From Sporosarcina sp. FSL W8-0480 (GTDB lineage Bacteria; Bacillota; Bacilli; Bacillales_A; Planococcaceae): 64,000 bases of DNA. The notes under the pieces are model-generated. The model ran no database searches. It saw only the letters and a program-made list of their open reading frames with translations, and was not told the origin of the DNA. Below are positions 8,245 through 15,901 of this stretch, one piece after another. The stretch's first letter is position 1; the number at the start of each line of letters is the position of its first letter. The stretch is taken from positions 2,673,501-2,737,500 of the forward strand of contig NZ_CP150166.1 in the NCBI RefSeq assembly GCF_037963765.1, in the 5' to 3' direction. The translations under genes were made by a program, and so were the position numbers.

Positions 8245-9386
8245 TGGTCATTCCCCCCTTTCACTTCTTGCAAGACCTCATTGAAAATCTTTTCTGTTTC
8301 ATCGTCAGGTTCGTTTTCATTCATTTGAGTGTAAAAATATCGAAACAGGGTCATATCATCTGGTTTTTCCTGGATTGCAGAATCTTGCCGTTCAAGTGTT
8401 GCGGCAGTCCGACTCACTTTCCTTTCAATATGCATGGCATTCGGATAAATCGACTTCACTTTTTCCATCGGAAATAAGACAGGTGTGGCATCATGCAATT
8501 TCACAAAAACGTAGTCATCACTTGGCGGATGGGTGAGAATTTCCTCCATCTCCCCTTCGATGGTACGCATATCATGTTTTGGGACAAGTAGCCTCTTTTG
8601 GACATCGATGTTGCCCTCTCCATCCATTTCCACAATGTAAAAACCTTTTTTATGATGTTCTTCAGATATTGAATATTTCATCGGTGATCCCGAATATCGT
8701 ATCGATTCATTCAATACATGATGTGCCTGGTGCAGATGGCCCAAAGCCGTGTAATGGAACGGTTTGAAAAGTTGTGCAGACACATACTCCGCGCCACCTA
8801 TTGCCAAAGGGCGTTCTGAATCACTTGTATTCTCCTCTTCTTCACCGTGCGGAGTGACAAAAGCATGTCCTACAAAAACATGTCGGGCATCTTCTTTAAA
8901 TTCGATTTCCTGAATTACACTTTTCATAGCACTATTAAAATCTATTATGTTTTCATCCTCATAAACTTGTCTACAAATGGAAGGGTCAGCATATGGGACA
9001 AGGTGAAAATGAACCTCTCCGTATGAATCATTGAATACGATCGGTTCCACTTTATTTTTTAAACGGCCTTCAATATAGTAGCCATTTCTTCTCATCAATT
9101 CACTGCCAAAGTCTAATCGGCTTGGACTATCGTGGTTCCCAGCCACTGCAATTACAGGTGTTTTCAAATCGACAACAATTTCATTTAGCACTTCATCTAA
9201 CAATGATACTGCTTCAGTTGGCGGCACTGCCCGATCATACAAATCCCCTGCAATCACTATCACATCTGGTTTTTCTTCTTTAATGGCGTCGATGAATTGC
9301 CGAAGCACATGTCGTTGCCCCTCCGTCATGTATACTCCTTTAACTAATTTACCTAAATGCCAATCCGCCGTATGGAAAAACTTCAA
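8241..9386 (-). CDS. sbcD: Exonuclease subunit SbcD (Mre11-type nuclease)
   Basis: A 381-aa calcineurin-like metallophosphoesterase. Metal-binding motifs appear in order: HTADWHLGK (residues 5-13), GDLYDRAVPP (about 48), GNHDSPSRL (about 84) and GHLHQAHH (about 220). It supplies the Mn2+-dependent nuclease site of SbcCD, with SbcC as ATPase clamp. It is the first gene of the sbcDC operon, overlapping sbcC by 4 bp. The start is ATG 9386. The 353-bp gap upstream is shared with the divergent manganese transporter operon. Confidence 0.95.
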   Translation of the reverse strand: MKFFHTADWHLGKLVKGVYMTEGQRHVLRQFIDAIKEEKPDVIVIAGDLYDRAVPPTEAVSLLDEVLNEIVVDLKTPVIAVAGNHDSPSRLDFGSELMRRNGYYIEGRLKNKVEPIVFNDSYGEVHFHLVPYADPSICRQVYEDENIIDFNSAMKSVIQEIEFKEDARHVFVGHAFVTPHGEEEENTSDSERPLAIGGAEYVSAQLFKPFHYTALGHLHQAHHVLNESIRYSGSPMKYSISEEHHKKGFYIVEMDGEGNIDVQKRLLVPKHDMRTIEGEMEEILTHPPSDDYVFVKLHDATPVLFPMEKVKSIYPNAMHIERKVSRTAATLERQDSAIQEKPDDMTLFRYFYTQMNENEPDDETEKIFNEVLQEVKGGNDQ

Positions 9387-9533
9387 TTCCCCCGCCTCCC
9401 GTTTCTTCTTTTATCTTTTATTTTACAGGAAACTTGCTTGAATAGGCATCATATCCGACAAAATAGAAATATTATTATTTCATTAAATCGATTTCAACCG
9501 AAAAATTTATTGCCCCAAGGAAAGAAAAAAGGC

Positions 9534-9591
9534 TTTACTCTGAAAATAATTTATACTATACTTAAACAAAAGTTGTACGAAGGAAACTTTT
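9534..9591 (+). promoter_or_regulatory. Promoter P1 with MntR-like operator, mnt operon
   Basis: -35 TTTACT (9534-9539), a 17-bp spacer and -10 TATACT (9557-9562; a second TATACT overlaps at 9552) put the transcription start near 9569. An inverted repeat starts there: AAAAGTT (9568-9574) - 10 nt - AACTTTT (9585-9591). A near copy lies at 9688-9712. The shape resembles the Mn-responsive MntR/DtxR-type operator. The rest of the sbcD-mnt gap (9387-9533) is AT-rich, and I see nothing else in it. Confidence 0.6.
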
Positions 9592-9681
9592 CAAGAAAAA
9601 TAGGCTACTGCCTACACTGTTAGAAAAAGTCAGCAATAGACTACTAAAAATAACGTGATAGATTTGCAGTCATATTTTTTT

Positions 9682-9712
9682 TACACTAAAAGTTGCACAA
9701 GGGAAAGTTTTT
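9682..9712 (+). promoter_or_regulatory. Second MntR-like operator with -10 element
   Basis: A TACACT -10-like hexamer (9682-9687) is directly followed by AAAAGTTGCACAAGGGAAAG (9688-9707) plus TTTTT, closely matching the operator at 9568-9591. The same order (-10, then operator) is repeated, suggesting tandem promoters or a duplicated control unit. The -35 box here is poor. Confidence 0.5.
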
Positions 9713-9739
9713 ACATAATAAACTGTGAGGAGGATAAAT

Positions 9740-10483
9740 ATGTCAGATGTAATTTCATTGAAAAACGTTTCAGTTTCGTACTTCGGAAATCAAGTACTTG
9801 AAAACGTTTCTTTCGAATTCACTTCCGGTCATTTAATAGGAATTTTAGGTCCAAACGGAGCTGGTAAATCCACTTTGATGAAAGCGATGTTGGGATTAAT
9901 TCCAAGAGATGAAGGGTCAATCGAGATCAATTCCCAACCAATCAAGAATTTCAGGAAAAGGATTGCCTACGTTCCACAACGTTCCAACATCGACTGGAAC
10001 TTTCCAATCACCGTGAAAGATACTGTCGTCATCGGGACGTATCCAAAGATTGGACTATTACGTAGACCTAAGAAAAAAGATAAGGAGTGGGCAATGCGTT
10101 GCCTTGAACAGGTAGGTATGCAGGATTTCGCCAATAGACAAATCGGAGAACTATCAGGCGGACAGCAACAACGGGTATTTTTAGCGCGGGCTCTTGCGCA
10201 AAAGGCGGATTACTTCTTTTTGGATGAACCATTTGTCGGTATTGATGCTGCAAGCGAGGAAGTGATAATACGCATATTAAAAAGATTACAGGGAGAAGGA
10301 AAAATTGTCTTTGTTGTCCACCATGACCTAACAAAAGTGAAAAGCTATTTTGATGAACTGGTTTTGATCAATAAACAACTTATCGATGCGGGACCCGTTC
10401 AAAAAGTCTTCAAATCCGAAAATATGGTTCGTGCATACAATATGCCATTTTTAACGCTGAATGATTTGGAGGTTCAACTGTAA
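9740..10483 (+). CDS. mntB: Manganese ABC transporter, ATP-binding protein
   Basis: A 247-aa ABC ATPase of the metal (MZT/TroB-PsaB) family. Walker A GPNGAGKST is near residue 37, the signature LSGGQQQR near 141, Walker B YFFLDEP near 160, and the switch His in VVHHD. It powers uptake through the permease encoded next. The start is ATG 9740, 6 nt after GAGGAGG; the in-frame GTG at 9725 lies before that site and is rejected. The stop overlaps the next start (TAATG). The substrate is assigned as Mn2+ from the binding protein and the upstream operators; Zn2+ remains possible. Confidence 0.88.
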   Translation: MSDVISLKNVSVSYFGNQVLENVSFEFTSGHLIGILGPNGAGKSTLMKAMLGLIPRDEGSIEINSQPIKNFRKRIAYVPQRSNIDWNFPITVKDTVVIGTYPKIGLLRRPKKKDKEWAMRCLEQVGMQDFANRQIGELSGGQQQRVFLARALAQKADYFFLDEPFVGIDAASEEVIIRILKRLQGEGKIVFVVHHDLTKVKSYFDELVLINKQLIDAGPVQKVFKSENMVRAYNMPFLTLNDLEVQL

Positions 10484-11340
10484 TGGAGTTTTTACATGAT
10501 TTGCAAACGTACGCATTTTTACAAAAGGCCCTCATTACGTCGATAATGGTTGGAATCATTTGCGGGGTCATCGGCAGTTTTATCATACTCCGTGGAATGG
10601 CGTTAATGGGAGATGCCATATCACATGCCGTCTTGCCCGGTGTTGCCATTTCATACATGTTAGGCATCAATTACTTCTATGGTGCAGTGTTCACTGGAAT
10701 TTTAACAGCTTTCGGTATTGGGGCCATTACACAAAATAGCCGGATTAAAAGTGATTCGTCGATAGGGCTTGTTTTCTCGGCGTTCTTCGCACTTGGTATC
10801 ATTTTGATCACTCGTGTTGGAAGTGCAACAGATTTAACACAGATTCTATTTGGTAATGTTTTGGCCGTTAGGACGTCTGATATGTGGTTGACACTGGCAA
10901 TCGGGAGCCTTATTATCCTTGTCGTCATTTTGTTCTACAAGGAGCTGTTGGTCTCAAGTTTTGACGAAACGATGGCTGCAGCGTATGGTCTCAGAGTTCG
11001 CTTCATTCATTACTCCATCATGTTTCTTCTGACACTCGTAACAGTTGCTTCTTTACAAACAGTTGGTGTAATTCTTGTTGTTTCGATGTTGATTACACCA
11101 GCTTCTACGGCTTATCTTCTGACGAATCGGCTTTCGGTTATGGTTTTGCTTGCTGCGTTCTTTGGTGCATTGTCGGCTGTTATCGGGTTGTATTTCAGTT
11201 TTGAATACAATATGCCTTCTGGACCGGTTATTGCTTTGGCGACAACAGCGTTATTCCTTATAGCCTTCTTGTTTTCACCGAAACAAGGGATTGTATTAAG
11301 GAAAATCAAAGCGGTCAACAGGACGAAGAAACTTGCATGA
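10483..11340 (+). CDS. mntC: Manganese ABC transporter, permease
   Basis: A 285-aa ABC-3 family permease with about 8-9 hydrophobic segments (first near residues 15-40). It carries the family block RGMALMGDAISHAVLPGVAI near residue 40. It forms the membrane channel of the metal importer. Its start overlaps the ATPase stop by one base (TAATG). Downstream, before the binding-protein gene, a 133-bp dispersed repeat has entered the operon (11354-11486), lengthening the usual short gap to 198 bp. Confidence 0.88.
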   Translation: MEFLHDLQTYAFLQKALITSIMVGIICGVIGSFIILRGMALMGDAISHAVLPGVAISYMLGINYFYGAVFTGILTAFGIGAITQNSRIKSDSSIGLVFSAFFALGIILITRVGSATDLTQILFGNVLAVRTSDMWLTLAIGSLIILVVILFYKELLVSSFDETMAAAYGLRVRFIHYSIMFLLTLVTVASLQTVGVILVVSMLITPASTAYLLTNRLSVMVLLAAFFGALSAVIGLYFSFEYNMPSGPVIALATTALFLIAFLFSPKQGIVLRKIKAVNRTKKLA

Positions 11341-11353
11341 TAGAAATGAAAAA

Positions 11354-11486
11354 GTTGATTTCCGCTACAGGCGGACGCTTTCCGCGGGCACGGCTTCAAT
11401 CTCCTCGTCGCTTCGCTCCTGCGGGGCTTTCAGCTCGCGCTGTTCCCGCCGGAGTCGCCGCCTTTCGCTTCAATCAACGGAAAATC
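11354..11486 (+). repeat. Dispersed intergenic repeat, copy 2 (subfamily II centre), inside mnt operon
   Basis: Begins GTTGATTTCCGCTACAGGCG, continues GACGCTTTCCGCGGGCA, and ends GGAGTCGCCGCC..CAATCAACGGAAAATC. It has the same orientation and same kind of GC-rich centre as 12991-13130. It sits between the permease and binding-protein genes, with no gene of its own. Confidence 0.85.
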
Positions 11487-11538
11487 TTCTTACAGATAAA
11501 GGTTTAATAAACAAATCCTAAAAGGGGGAAAAATTAAA

Positions 11539-12483
11539 ATGAAGAAATATCTTGCGTGGATAGGTTTATCTTTAGTATCCATCTTTTCACTTGCGGCGTG
11601 TGGGGCGGATGACAATGAAGATACAGCAAACAGTGGTGATGGGCCTTTGAAGGTTGTGACGTCGTTTACGATTATTGCGGATATGGCGAGGGAGATTGGT
11701 GGGGAGTTTGTGGAGGTGCATAATCTTGTACCGACTGGAACGGATCCGCATGAGTATGAGCCATTGCCGAATGATATTAAAGCTGCTACTGATGCAGATG
11801 TGCTTTTTTATAATGGCCTGAATCTTGAGGGAGGAAAAAAAGGGTGGTTCTTTAAAATGATTGATACCGTCAATCAAAAAGAAGAGAATGTGTTCAGTTT
11901 GACCGAGCGCGTAGAACCAATGTATTTGACCGATAAAGATGGACGTGAAGAGGAAATCAATCCCCATGCATTCATTGATCCCGCTGTCGGTGTGAAAATG
12001 GCTGAGGATATGCGGGATATACTTGTGAAAAGACACCCTTCCAAAAGTGAGGAAATTCAGAAACGTGGAGATGCATATGTGCAACGATTGAAGGAAATCG
12101 ACAAAGAGTATGAAGAGAGGATCAAAGATATTCCAGAGAAGAATCGTATATTGGTCACAAGCGAGCGGGCTTTCCAATACATGGCCTCCCATTATGGATT
12201 GATGGAAGCGTATATTTGGGAAATCGATACGGAAGAGAATGGCTCGCCTACTCAAATAAAAAACTTAGTTGACTTTATCAAGTCGCATGACGTGTCAGTA
12301 CTGTTCATGGAATCCAACGTTGACCCCCGTCCGATGGAAACCGTCGCCAACGAAACGGGTGTGCGAATTGCCGAGAAGAAAATCTACTCAGATGAAATCG
12401 GAAAACCTAACGATGAAGTGAATACGTATATTAAGTATTTGAAATACAACATCAATCTGATACATGAGGAACTTAGCAAATAA
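11539..12483 (+). CDS. mntA: Manganese ABC transporter, substrate-binding lipoprotein
   Basis: A 314-aa cluster A-I (PsaA/TroA/MntA) solute-binding protein. A lipoprotein signal ends in the lipobox LAAC (Cys about 22), so it is anchored on the outer face of the membrane. Predicted metal ligands are His in DPHEYEP, His in NPHAFIDP, Glu in SERAF and Asp in YSDEIG. This His2-Glu-Asp set, and the absence of a His-rich loop, favour Mn2+ over Zn2+. The ribosome site is AGGGGG upstream of ATG 11539. The gene is separated from the permease by a dispersed repeat, so its expression may differ from that of the first two genes. A strong terminator follows. Confidence 0.9.
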   Translation: MKKYLAWIGLSLVSIFSLAACGADDNEDTANSGDGPLKVVTSFTIIADMAREIGGEFVEVHNLVPTGTDPHEYEPLPNDIKAATDADVLFYNGLNLEGGKKGWFFKMIDTVNQKEENVFSLTERVEPMYLTDKDGREEEINPHAFIDPAVGVKMAEDMRDILVKRHPSKSEEIQKRGDAYVQRLKEIDKEYEERIKDIPEKNRILVTSERAFQYMASHYGLMEAYIWEIDTEENGSPTQIKNLVDFIKSHDVSVLFMESNVDPRPMETVANETGVRIAEKKIYSDEIGKPNDEVNTYIKYLKYNINLIHEELSK

Positions 12484-12486
12484 GTC

Positions 12487-12530
12487 AAAACCCGCATTCA
12501 AACGGCTTCTTAGCCTGTATGCGGGTTTTC
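12487..12530. terminator. Bidirectional terminator after mntA
   Basis: AAAACCCGCAT (12487-12497) pairs with ATGCGGGTTTT (12519-12529). It serves both mntA and the convergent GIY-YIG gene. Confidence 0.85.
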
Positions 12531-12535
12531 TTTGA

Positions 12536-12913
12536 TCAGTCTTGGTAAAAGACTTTATCCGTATTGTATTTCGCGCGTAATGTGTTGATGATATACGTTT
12601 CATAAATTTCACGTTCCATCGGGTCTTCTACAATGATAACTGAAATCTTATTGATTTCATTGCGATGGTTTTTCACCGGTGATACAGTATCTTCAAGGTG
12701 TTTTTTCACACGTTGGCGCAGTTTGCGCGCTTTACCTGCGAAAAGCAGTTCATCGCTTTTATTGTAAAAAAGGATGAGTCCACCTTTGTCACGAGGGATT
12801 TCATGGATATCGATGAAGCCATTGATTGGCTTGATTGGAGCTTCGTCACCAGTTATTTTTTGTTCACGCTGGATGATTGTAACATCCGGTTTTGGTATTG
12901 TAATTGAAATCAA
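12536..12913 (-). CDS. GIY-YIG-fold nuclease-like protein
   Basis: A 125-aa protein with a divergent GIY-YIG domain. The GLILFYNKSDELLFAGKA strand-loop replaces the classical GIY-YIG, followed by RKLRQRVKKHL (catalytic Arg region), and EREIYETYIINTL holds the metal-binding Glu. Related small proteins are annotated as nucleotide excision repair endonucleases in Bacillales, by resemblance to the UvrC N-terminal domain. The true DNA substrate is unknown. The start is probably TTG 12913, but its ribosome site is weak, so the first residues are uncertain. A dispersed repeat occupies the upstream gap. Confidence 0.65.
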   Translation of the reverse strand: MISITIPKPDVTIIQREQKITGDEAPIKPINGFIDIHEIPRDKGGLILFYNKSDELLFAGKARKLRQRVKKHLEDTVSPVKNHRNEINKISVIIVEDPMEREIYETYIINTLRAKYNTDKVFYQD

Positions 12914-12990
12914 TTTACGCTCACGTCCTCTTCTTTTGTGAAGTTTTATCCTACCACAAAACGGAGTGGAAAGCGAAAAGTATTAATATA

Positions 12991-13130
12991 CAGTTGCTTT
13001 TCGTTCCAGACGGACGCTTTCCGCGGGCATGGCTTCAGCCTCCTCACTGCGCTAACGCTTCGTTGCGGGGTCTTCAGCTCATGCTATTCCCGCAGGAGTC
13101 GCCGCCTTCCACTACAAGCAACGGAAATCT
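12991..13130 (+). repeat. Dispersed intergenic repeat, copy 3 (subfamily II centre)
   Basis: About 140 bp, beginning CAGTTGCTTTTCGTTCCAGA, then CGGACGCTTTCCGCGGGCA, and ending GGAGTCGCCGCCTTCC..CAACGGAAATC. It is closely similar to 11354-11486 in order and orientation. It occupies most of the 311-bp gap 12914-13224; the remainder is AT-rich and holds the upstream regions of the divergent genes. Confidence 0.85.
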
Positions 13131-13224
13131 TATTAATATAAATCATTAATTCATCTATAAAGTTATCTTTCCATACATCCTTCTCATACACTATATAACT
13201 ACCTAAGAGGAAGGAAGTTATGTT

Positions 13225-13842
13225 TTGGAGGACTTTCCATTAATCATTCATACAAAGATGCTCCCGCATACATCGTCAAAAGTGAAAGTTTATTACCCAG
13301 TAATTTCGGACATGGAAGATGCCGCTATTCAACGGATACTCAATCACACGATTATCCATACTTTAAATGAAATGCTTGTGAACCAAGATTTCTTTAATGA
13401 AAATCTTGTAGAGATGGTCGCGAATTTTGAAATAAAAACGAATGAGCGCGGTGTTCTAAGCCTACTTCTTATCGTCTACTCATTTACCGGCGGGGCGCAT
13501 GGGATGACATTTACGAGGGCGTTGACATTTGACACTCGAACCGGCAAACAATATCAGTTGGAAGAGCTGTTCAAAGAAAATAGTGATTATGTGAAAAAGA
13601 TATCCGATATTATTCGTGAAGATATAAAGAAGTGGAAAGTCGATTTACTCGATCCCCCTTTCAAAGGGATCCGGAAAGATCAGGATTTCTATATAATGGA
13701 CACTTCAATCGTAATCTTTTTCCAGCTGTATGAAATCACTCCTTATTATTGGGGATTCCCATATTTCCCAATTCCACTTTTAGACTTGAGGGATATAATA
13801 AAACCAGACACCCCACTGGACAGGATGATGGCTTTCACCTAA
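13225..13842 (+). CDS. DUF3298/DUF4163 domain protein without signal peptide
   Basis: A 205-aa protein with a DUF4163-like N-terminal part and a C-terminal DUF3298 part (about residues 90-200). The DUF3298 landmark is FTGGAHGMTFTRALTFD near residue 87. In other bacilli this pair of domains is found in exported or anti-sigma proteins (for example RsiV and PdaC), where it can bind ligands such as lysozyme. Here I see no signal peptide or membrane segment, so the location is unclear. TTG 13225 is preceded by AGAGGAAGGAAG at about 7 nt. The nearer ATG at 13220 is out of frame and stops quickly. Confidence 0.7.
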   Translation: MEDFPLIIHTKMLPHTSSKVKVYYPVISDMEDAAIQRILNHTIIHTLNEMLVNQDFFNENLVEMVANFEIKTNERGVLSLLLIVYSFTGGAHGMTFTRALTFDTRTGKQYQLEELFKENSDYVKKISDIIREDIKKWKVDLLDPPFKGIRKDQDFYIMDTSIVIFFQLYEITPYYWGFPYFPIPLLDLRDIIKPDTPLDRMMAFT

Positions 13843-13868
13843 AGATTAAGTAGTAAGTAAAAAAACGC

Positions 13869-13898
13869 GAGCAGTGGATGTTAACTGCTCATGTTTTT
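13869..13898. terminator. Bidirectional terminator
   Basis: GAGCAGT (13869-13875) / ACTGCTC (13884-13890), followed by ATGTTTTTTT on + and GCGTTTTTTT on -. It separates the DUF3298 gene from the convergent TIMP-like pair. Confidence 0.8.
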
Positions 13899-14453
13899 TT
13901 ATTTTTTATATCGGTAGCCGATGAATATGGCGACTAACCCTAAAATGAATAGTGCAAAAGGCCATATTGGAAGGTTTTCTTCATCCTCTGTTTCAGCTTC
14001 TTCATGCGGACTACTCACTTCCTGTCCCTCACCTAATACGTTTATATCCTCTGTGGCATAGGCAAGTTCAGTTGTTCTATGGCAAATCGTGGTAGACAAT
14101 GTATTTGCCACATACATGTCGCTCATCGAAGCGTAAACAAGATACTTCTTGCCCTTTTCAAACGGAAGTCCGCAATCTCCATCATGAAGTCCCGTCGTAA
14201 CTACCGCTTCTGACCCTTCAATCCCCTTCCATACTTCATTAACCTTGAAGTGAATTGTCTTTCCATACCCCCGAATAAGTTTGCCGTTTTCAATAATCTC
14301 TACAACTTCACCGGTGAAAACAGCATCCGCCTGATCCAATGCTTCTTCAGGTGGCGGTGCCATTACGCATGAGCAAGCATATGCGTCCAACGGCTTCCAC
14401 CATAAAAACAGTATGAATAATAGTCCAAATGACAATAAGTATCTTACTTTCAA
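13899..14453 (-). CDS. TIMP/NTR-like exported membrane-anchored protein, paralog B
   Basis: A 184-aa protein. A signal peptide (residues 1-26) is followed by a mature N-terminus ACSCVMAPPP, an NTR/TIMP-like domain to about residue 130, an acidic linker (HEEAETEDEEN), and a C-terminal membrane helix (about 160-178, PIWPFALFILGLVAIFIG) with a YRYKK tail. In tissue inhibitors of metalloproteinases the mature N-terminal Cys-x-Cys is the functional edge; the same motif lies at the predicted cleavage site here. The bacterial function is unknown. It is a tandem duplicate of the next gene (14508-15077), with a nearly identical leader. Both are read leftward, separated by 54 bp. Confidence 0.75.
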   Translation of the reverse strand: MKVRYLLSFGLLFILFLWWKPLDAYACSCVMAPPPEEALDQADAVFTGEVVEIIENGKLIRGYGKTIHFKVNEVWKGIEGSEAVVTTGLHDGDCGLPFEKGKKYLVYASMSDMYVANTLSTTICHRTTELAYATEDINVLGEGQEVSSPHEEAETEDEENLPIWPFALFILGLVAIFIGYRYKK

Positions 14454-14507
14454 GCCGACTCCTCCCCTTTAAAGAGTAGACGAAGGCGATAGTGTTTCGT
14501 TTCAATA

Positions 14508-15077
14508 TTATCTGCGCGCGTTTTTTTGTGGTTTTTTATATCGGAAGCCGATGAATATGGCGACTAACCCTAAAATGAAAAGCACAAACGGCCAAATTGG
14601 TAGTACGGTTTTACCTTTATCTACTTTCAAACTACTAACTTCCTGCCCCTCACCTAATACGTTTAAATCCTCTGTTGCATAGGCAAGTTCCGTTGTTCTG
14701 CGGCAAATCGATGTAGCCAATGTATTCGCCACAAACCTATCACTCATCGTAGCGTAAACAAGATACTTTTTGCCCTTTTCAAACGGAAATCCGCAACCTT
14801 CAGTATCAAGTCCTGTTGTAACGACGGCTTCAGACTCGTCAATCCCCTTCCATACTTCATCAACCTTAAAGTGAATTGTTTTACCTTTCCCTCGAACGAT
14901 GATTTTAGGATTTTCAATAATCTCCACCACTTCACCGCTAAATACAGCATCCGCCTCTTTGAGTGCTTTTTTCGGTGGTGGCAGTGCGACGCATGAGCAA
15001 GCAGATGCGTCTAACGGCTTCCACCATAAAAACAGTATGAACAATAGACCAAATGACAATAAATATCTTACTTTCAA
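14508..15077 (-). CDS. TIMP/NTR-like exported membrane-anchored protein, paralog A
   Basis: A 189-aa protein with the same design as its neighbour: a leader almost identical over the first 23 residues, the mature ACSCVALPPP start, an NTR-like domain with paired cysteines (EGCGFPFEKG and SICRRTTELAYATED), and a C-terminal membrane helix (about 162-180) ending KKPQKNARR. It lacks the acidic linker of paralog B. I expect an extracytoplasmic domain tethered to the membrane. A metalloprotease-inhibitor role would be inference from fold similarity only. The gene is upstream of paralog B and may share its transcript. Confidence 0.75.
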   Translation of the reverse strand: MKVRYLLSFGLLFILFLWWKPLDASACSCVALPPPKKALKEADAVFSGEVVEIIENPKIIVRGKGKTIHFKVDEVWKGIDESEAVVTTGLDTEGCGFPFEKGKKYLVYATMSDRFVANTLATSICRRTTELAYATEDLNVLGEGQEVSSLKVDKGKTVLPIWPFVLFILGLVAIFIGFRYKKPQKNARR

Positions 15078-15135
15078 ACCGACCCCTCCCCTTCATTGAA
15101 TAGACGCTAACGCAAGTGTTTCGTTTCAATGTTAA

Positions 15136-15810
15136 TTAACAAACTGGAAGAATTAGAGATTCTTCATTATTCTTCGGAGAGTTGACCGCTGAAGAGACAC
15201 TGTACGCGTCCATTTGGTCTTTATCAAATGGCTTCAACAGATTCCCAAGGGATTGAATATCCATATTTCTTGGGTCTAACCAAATATGTTCATCCTCTTT
15301 TTTCAAAATGACAGGCATCCGATTATGAATCGGTTTCACCAACTCATTTGGTTCCGTCGTAATGGTGGTGCATGTATGGATCAGTTTACCGTCTGGCGAT
15401 TTCCACGTTTCCCATAGTCCAGCAATCGCAAAAAGTTCATCGGTTTTCAACTTGATACGCATTGGTATCTTTTCATTCCCATTCCTTTGCCATTCATAAA
15501 ATGAATCCGTCGGAATAATACAACGTTGTTTACTGAAGGCTTTTCGATAGCTTGGTTTTTCCGCTACTGTCTCTGCCCGAGCATTGATCATTTTGTAACC
15601 GATTTTTTCATCTTTCGCCCATGGTGGAATGAGCCCCCAACGTAAATGGCCCATACGATTTTTTTCTCCATCATTAATGATTGCTATAACTTGCTGCGAC
15701 GGAGCAATATTATAGCTTGGATTATATTCACTTTCTTCAAAAGCGGCTTCAATTCGAAATCGTTCCATGATTTCATAATACGGGGCAAATAAAGTAAAAC
15801 GACCACACAT
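15136..15810 (-). CDS. SRAP-family abasic-site processing protein (YedK/HMCES type)
   Basis: A 224-aa SOS response-associated peptidase family protein. Cys2 (MCGRFT), exposed after removal of Met1, is the residue that forms a thiazolidine crosslink with abasic sites in single-stranded DNA. Other family landmarks are YNIAPSQ (about 35), RWGLIPPWAKD (about 58), INARAET (about 76), SFYEW (catalytic Glu, about 108) and IHNRMPVIL (active-site His, about 165). The family protects abasic sites in ssDNA at stalled forks. It is monocistronic here, 5' of the PPP-phosphatase gene and divergent from it. I did not see a convincing LexA box in the 80-bp gap. Confidence 0.9.
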   Translation of the reverse strand: MCGRFTLFAPYYEIMERFRIEAAFEESEYNPSYNIAPSQQVIAIINDGEKNRMGHLRWGLIPPWAKDEKIGYKMINARAETVAEKPSYRKAFSKQRCIIPTDSFYEWQRNGNEKIPMRIKLKTDELFAIAGLWETWKSPDGKLIHTCTTITTEPNELVKPIHNRMPVILKKEDEHIWLDPRNMDIQSLGNLLKPFDKDQMDAYSVSSAVNSPKNNEESLILPVC

Positions 15811-15901
15811 AAGAATTCTTCCTTTCTTTTGAGACTATTTTGTTAATCGTATCACGAAAATGCGATAGAATCATGATAGGTGTTATGAAAGGATGATTTA
15901 T

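Noticed and set aside
9387-9739. A gene in the 353-bp gap between sbcD and the mnt operon
   Set aside because: The only frame (9357-9623, +) lacks a ribosome site and crosses the promoter-operator; the gap is regulatory.
11587-12255. A 222-aa frame antisense to mntA
   Set aside because: It is entirely inside a well-supported binding-protein gene, has no ribosome site and no recognisable domain.
12904-13149. Short frames (67-81 aa) over dispersed repeat copy 3
   Set aside because: They lie wholly in the repeat and flanking control region; similar frames are not kept in the other repeat copies.
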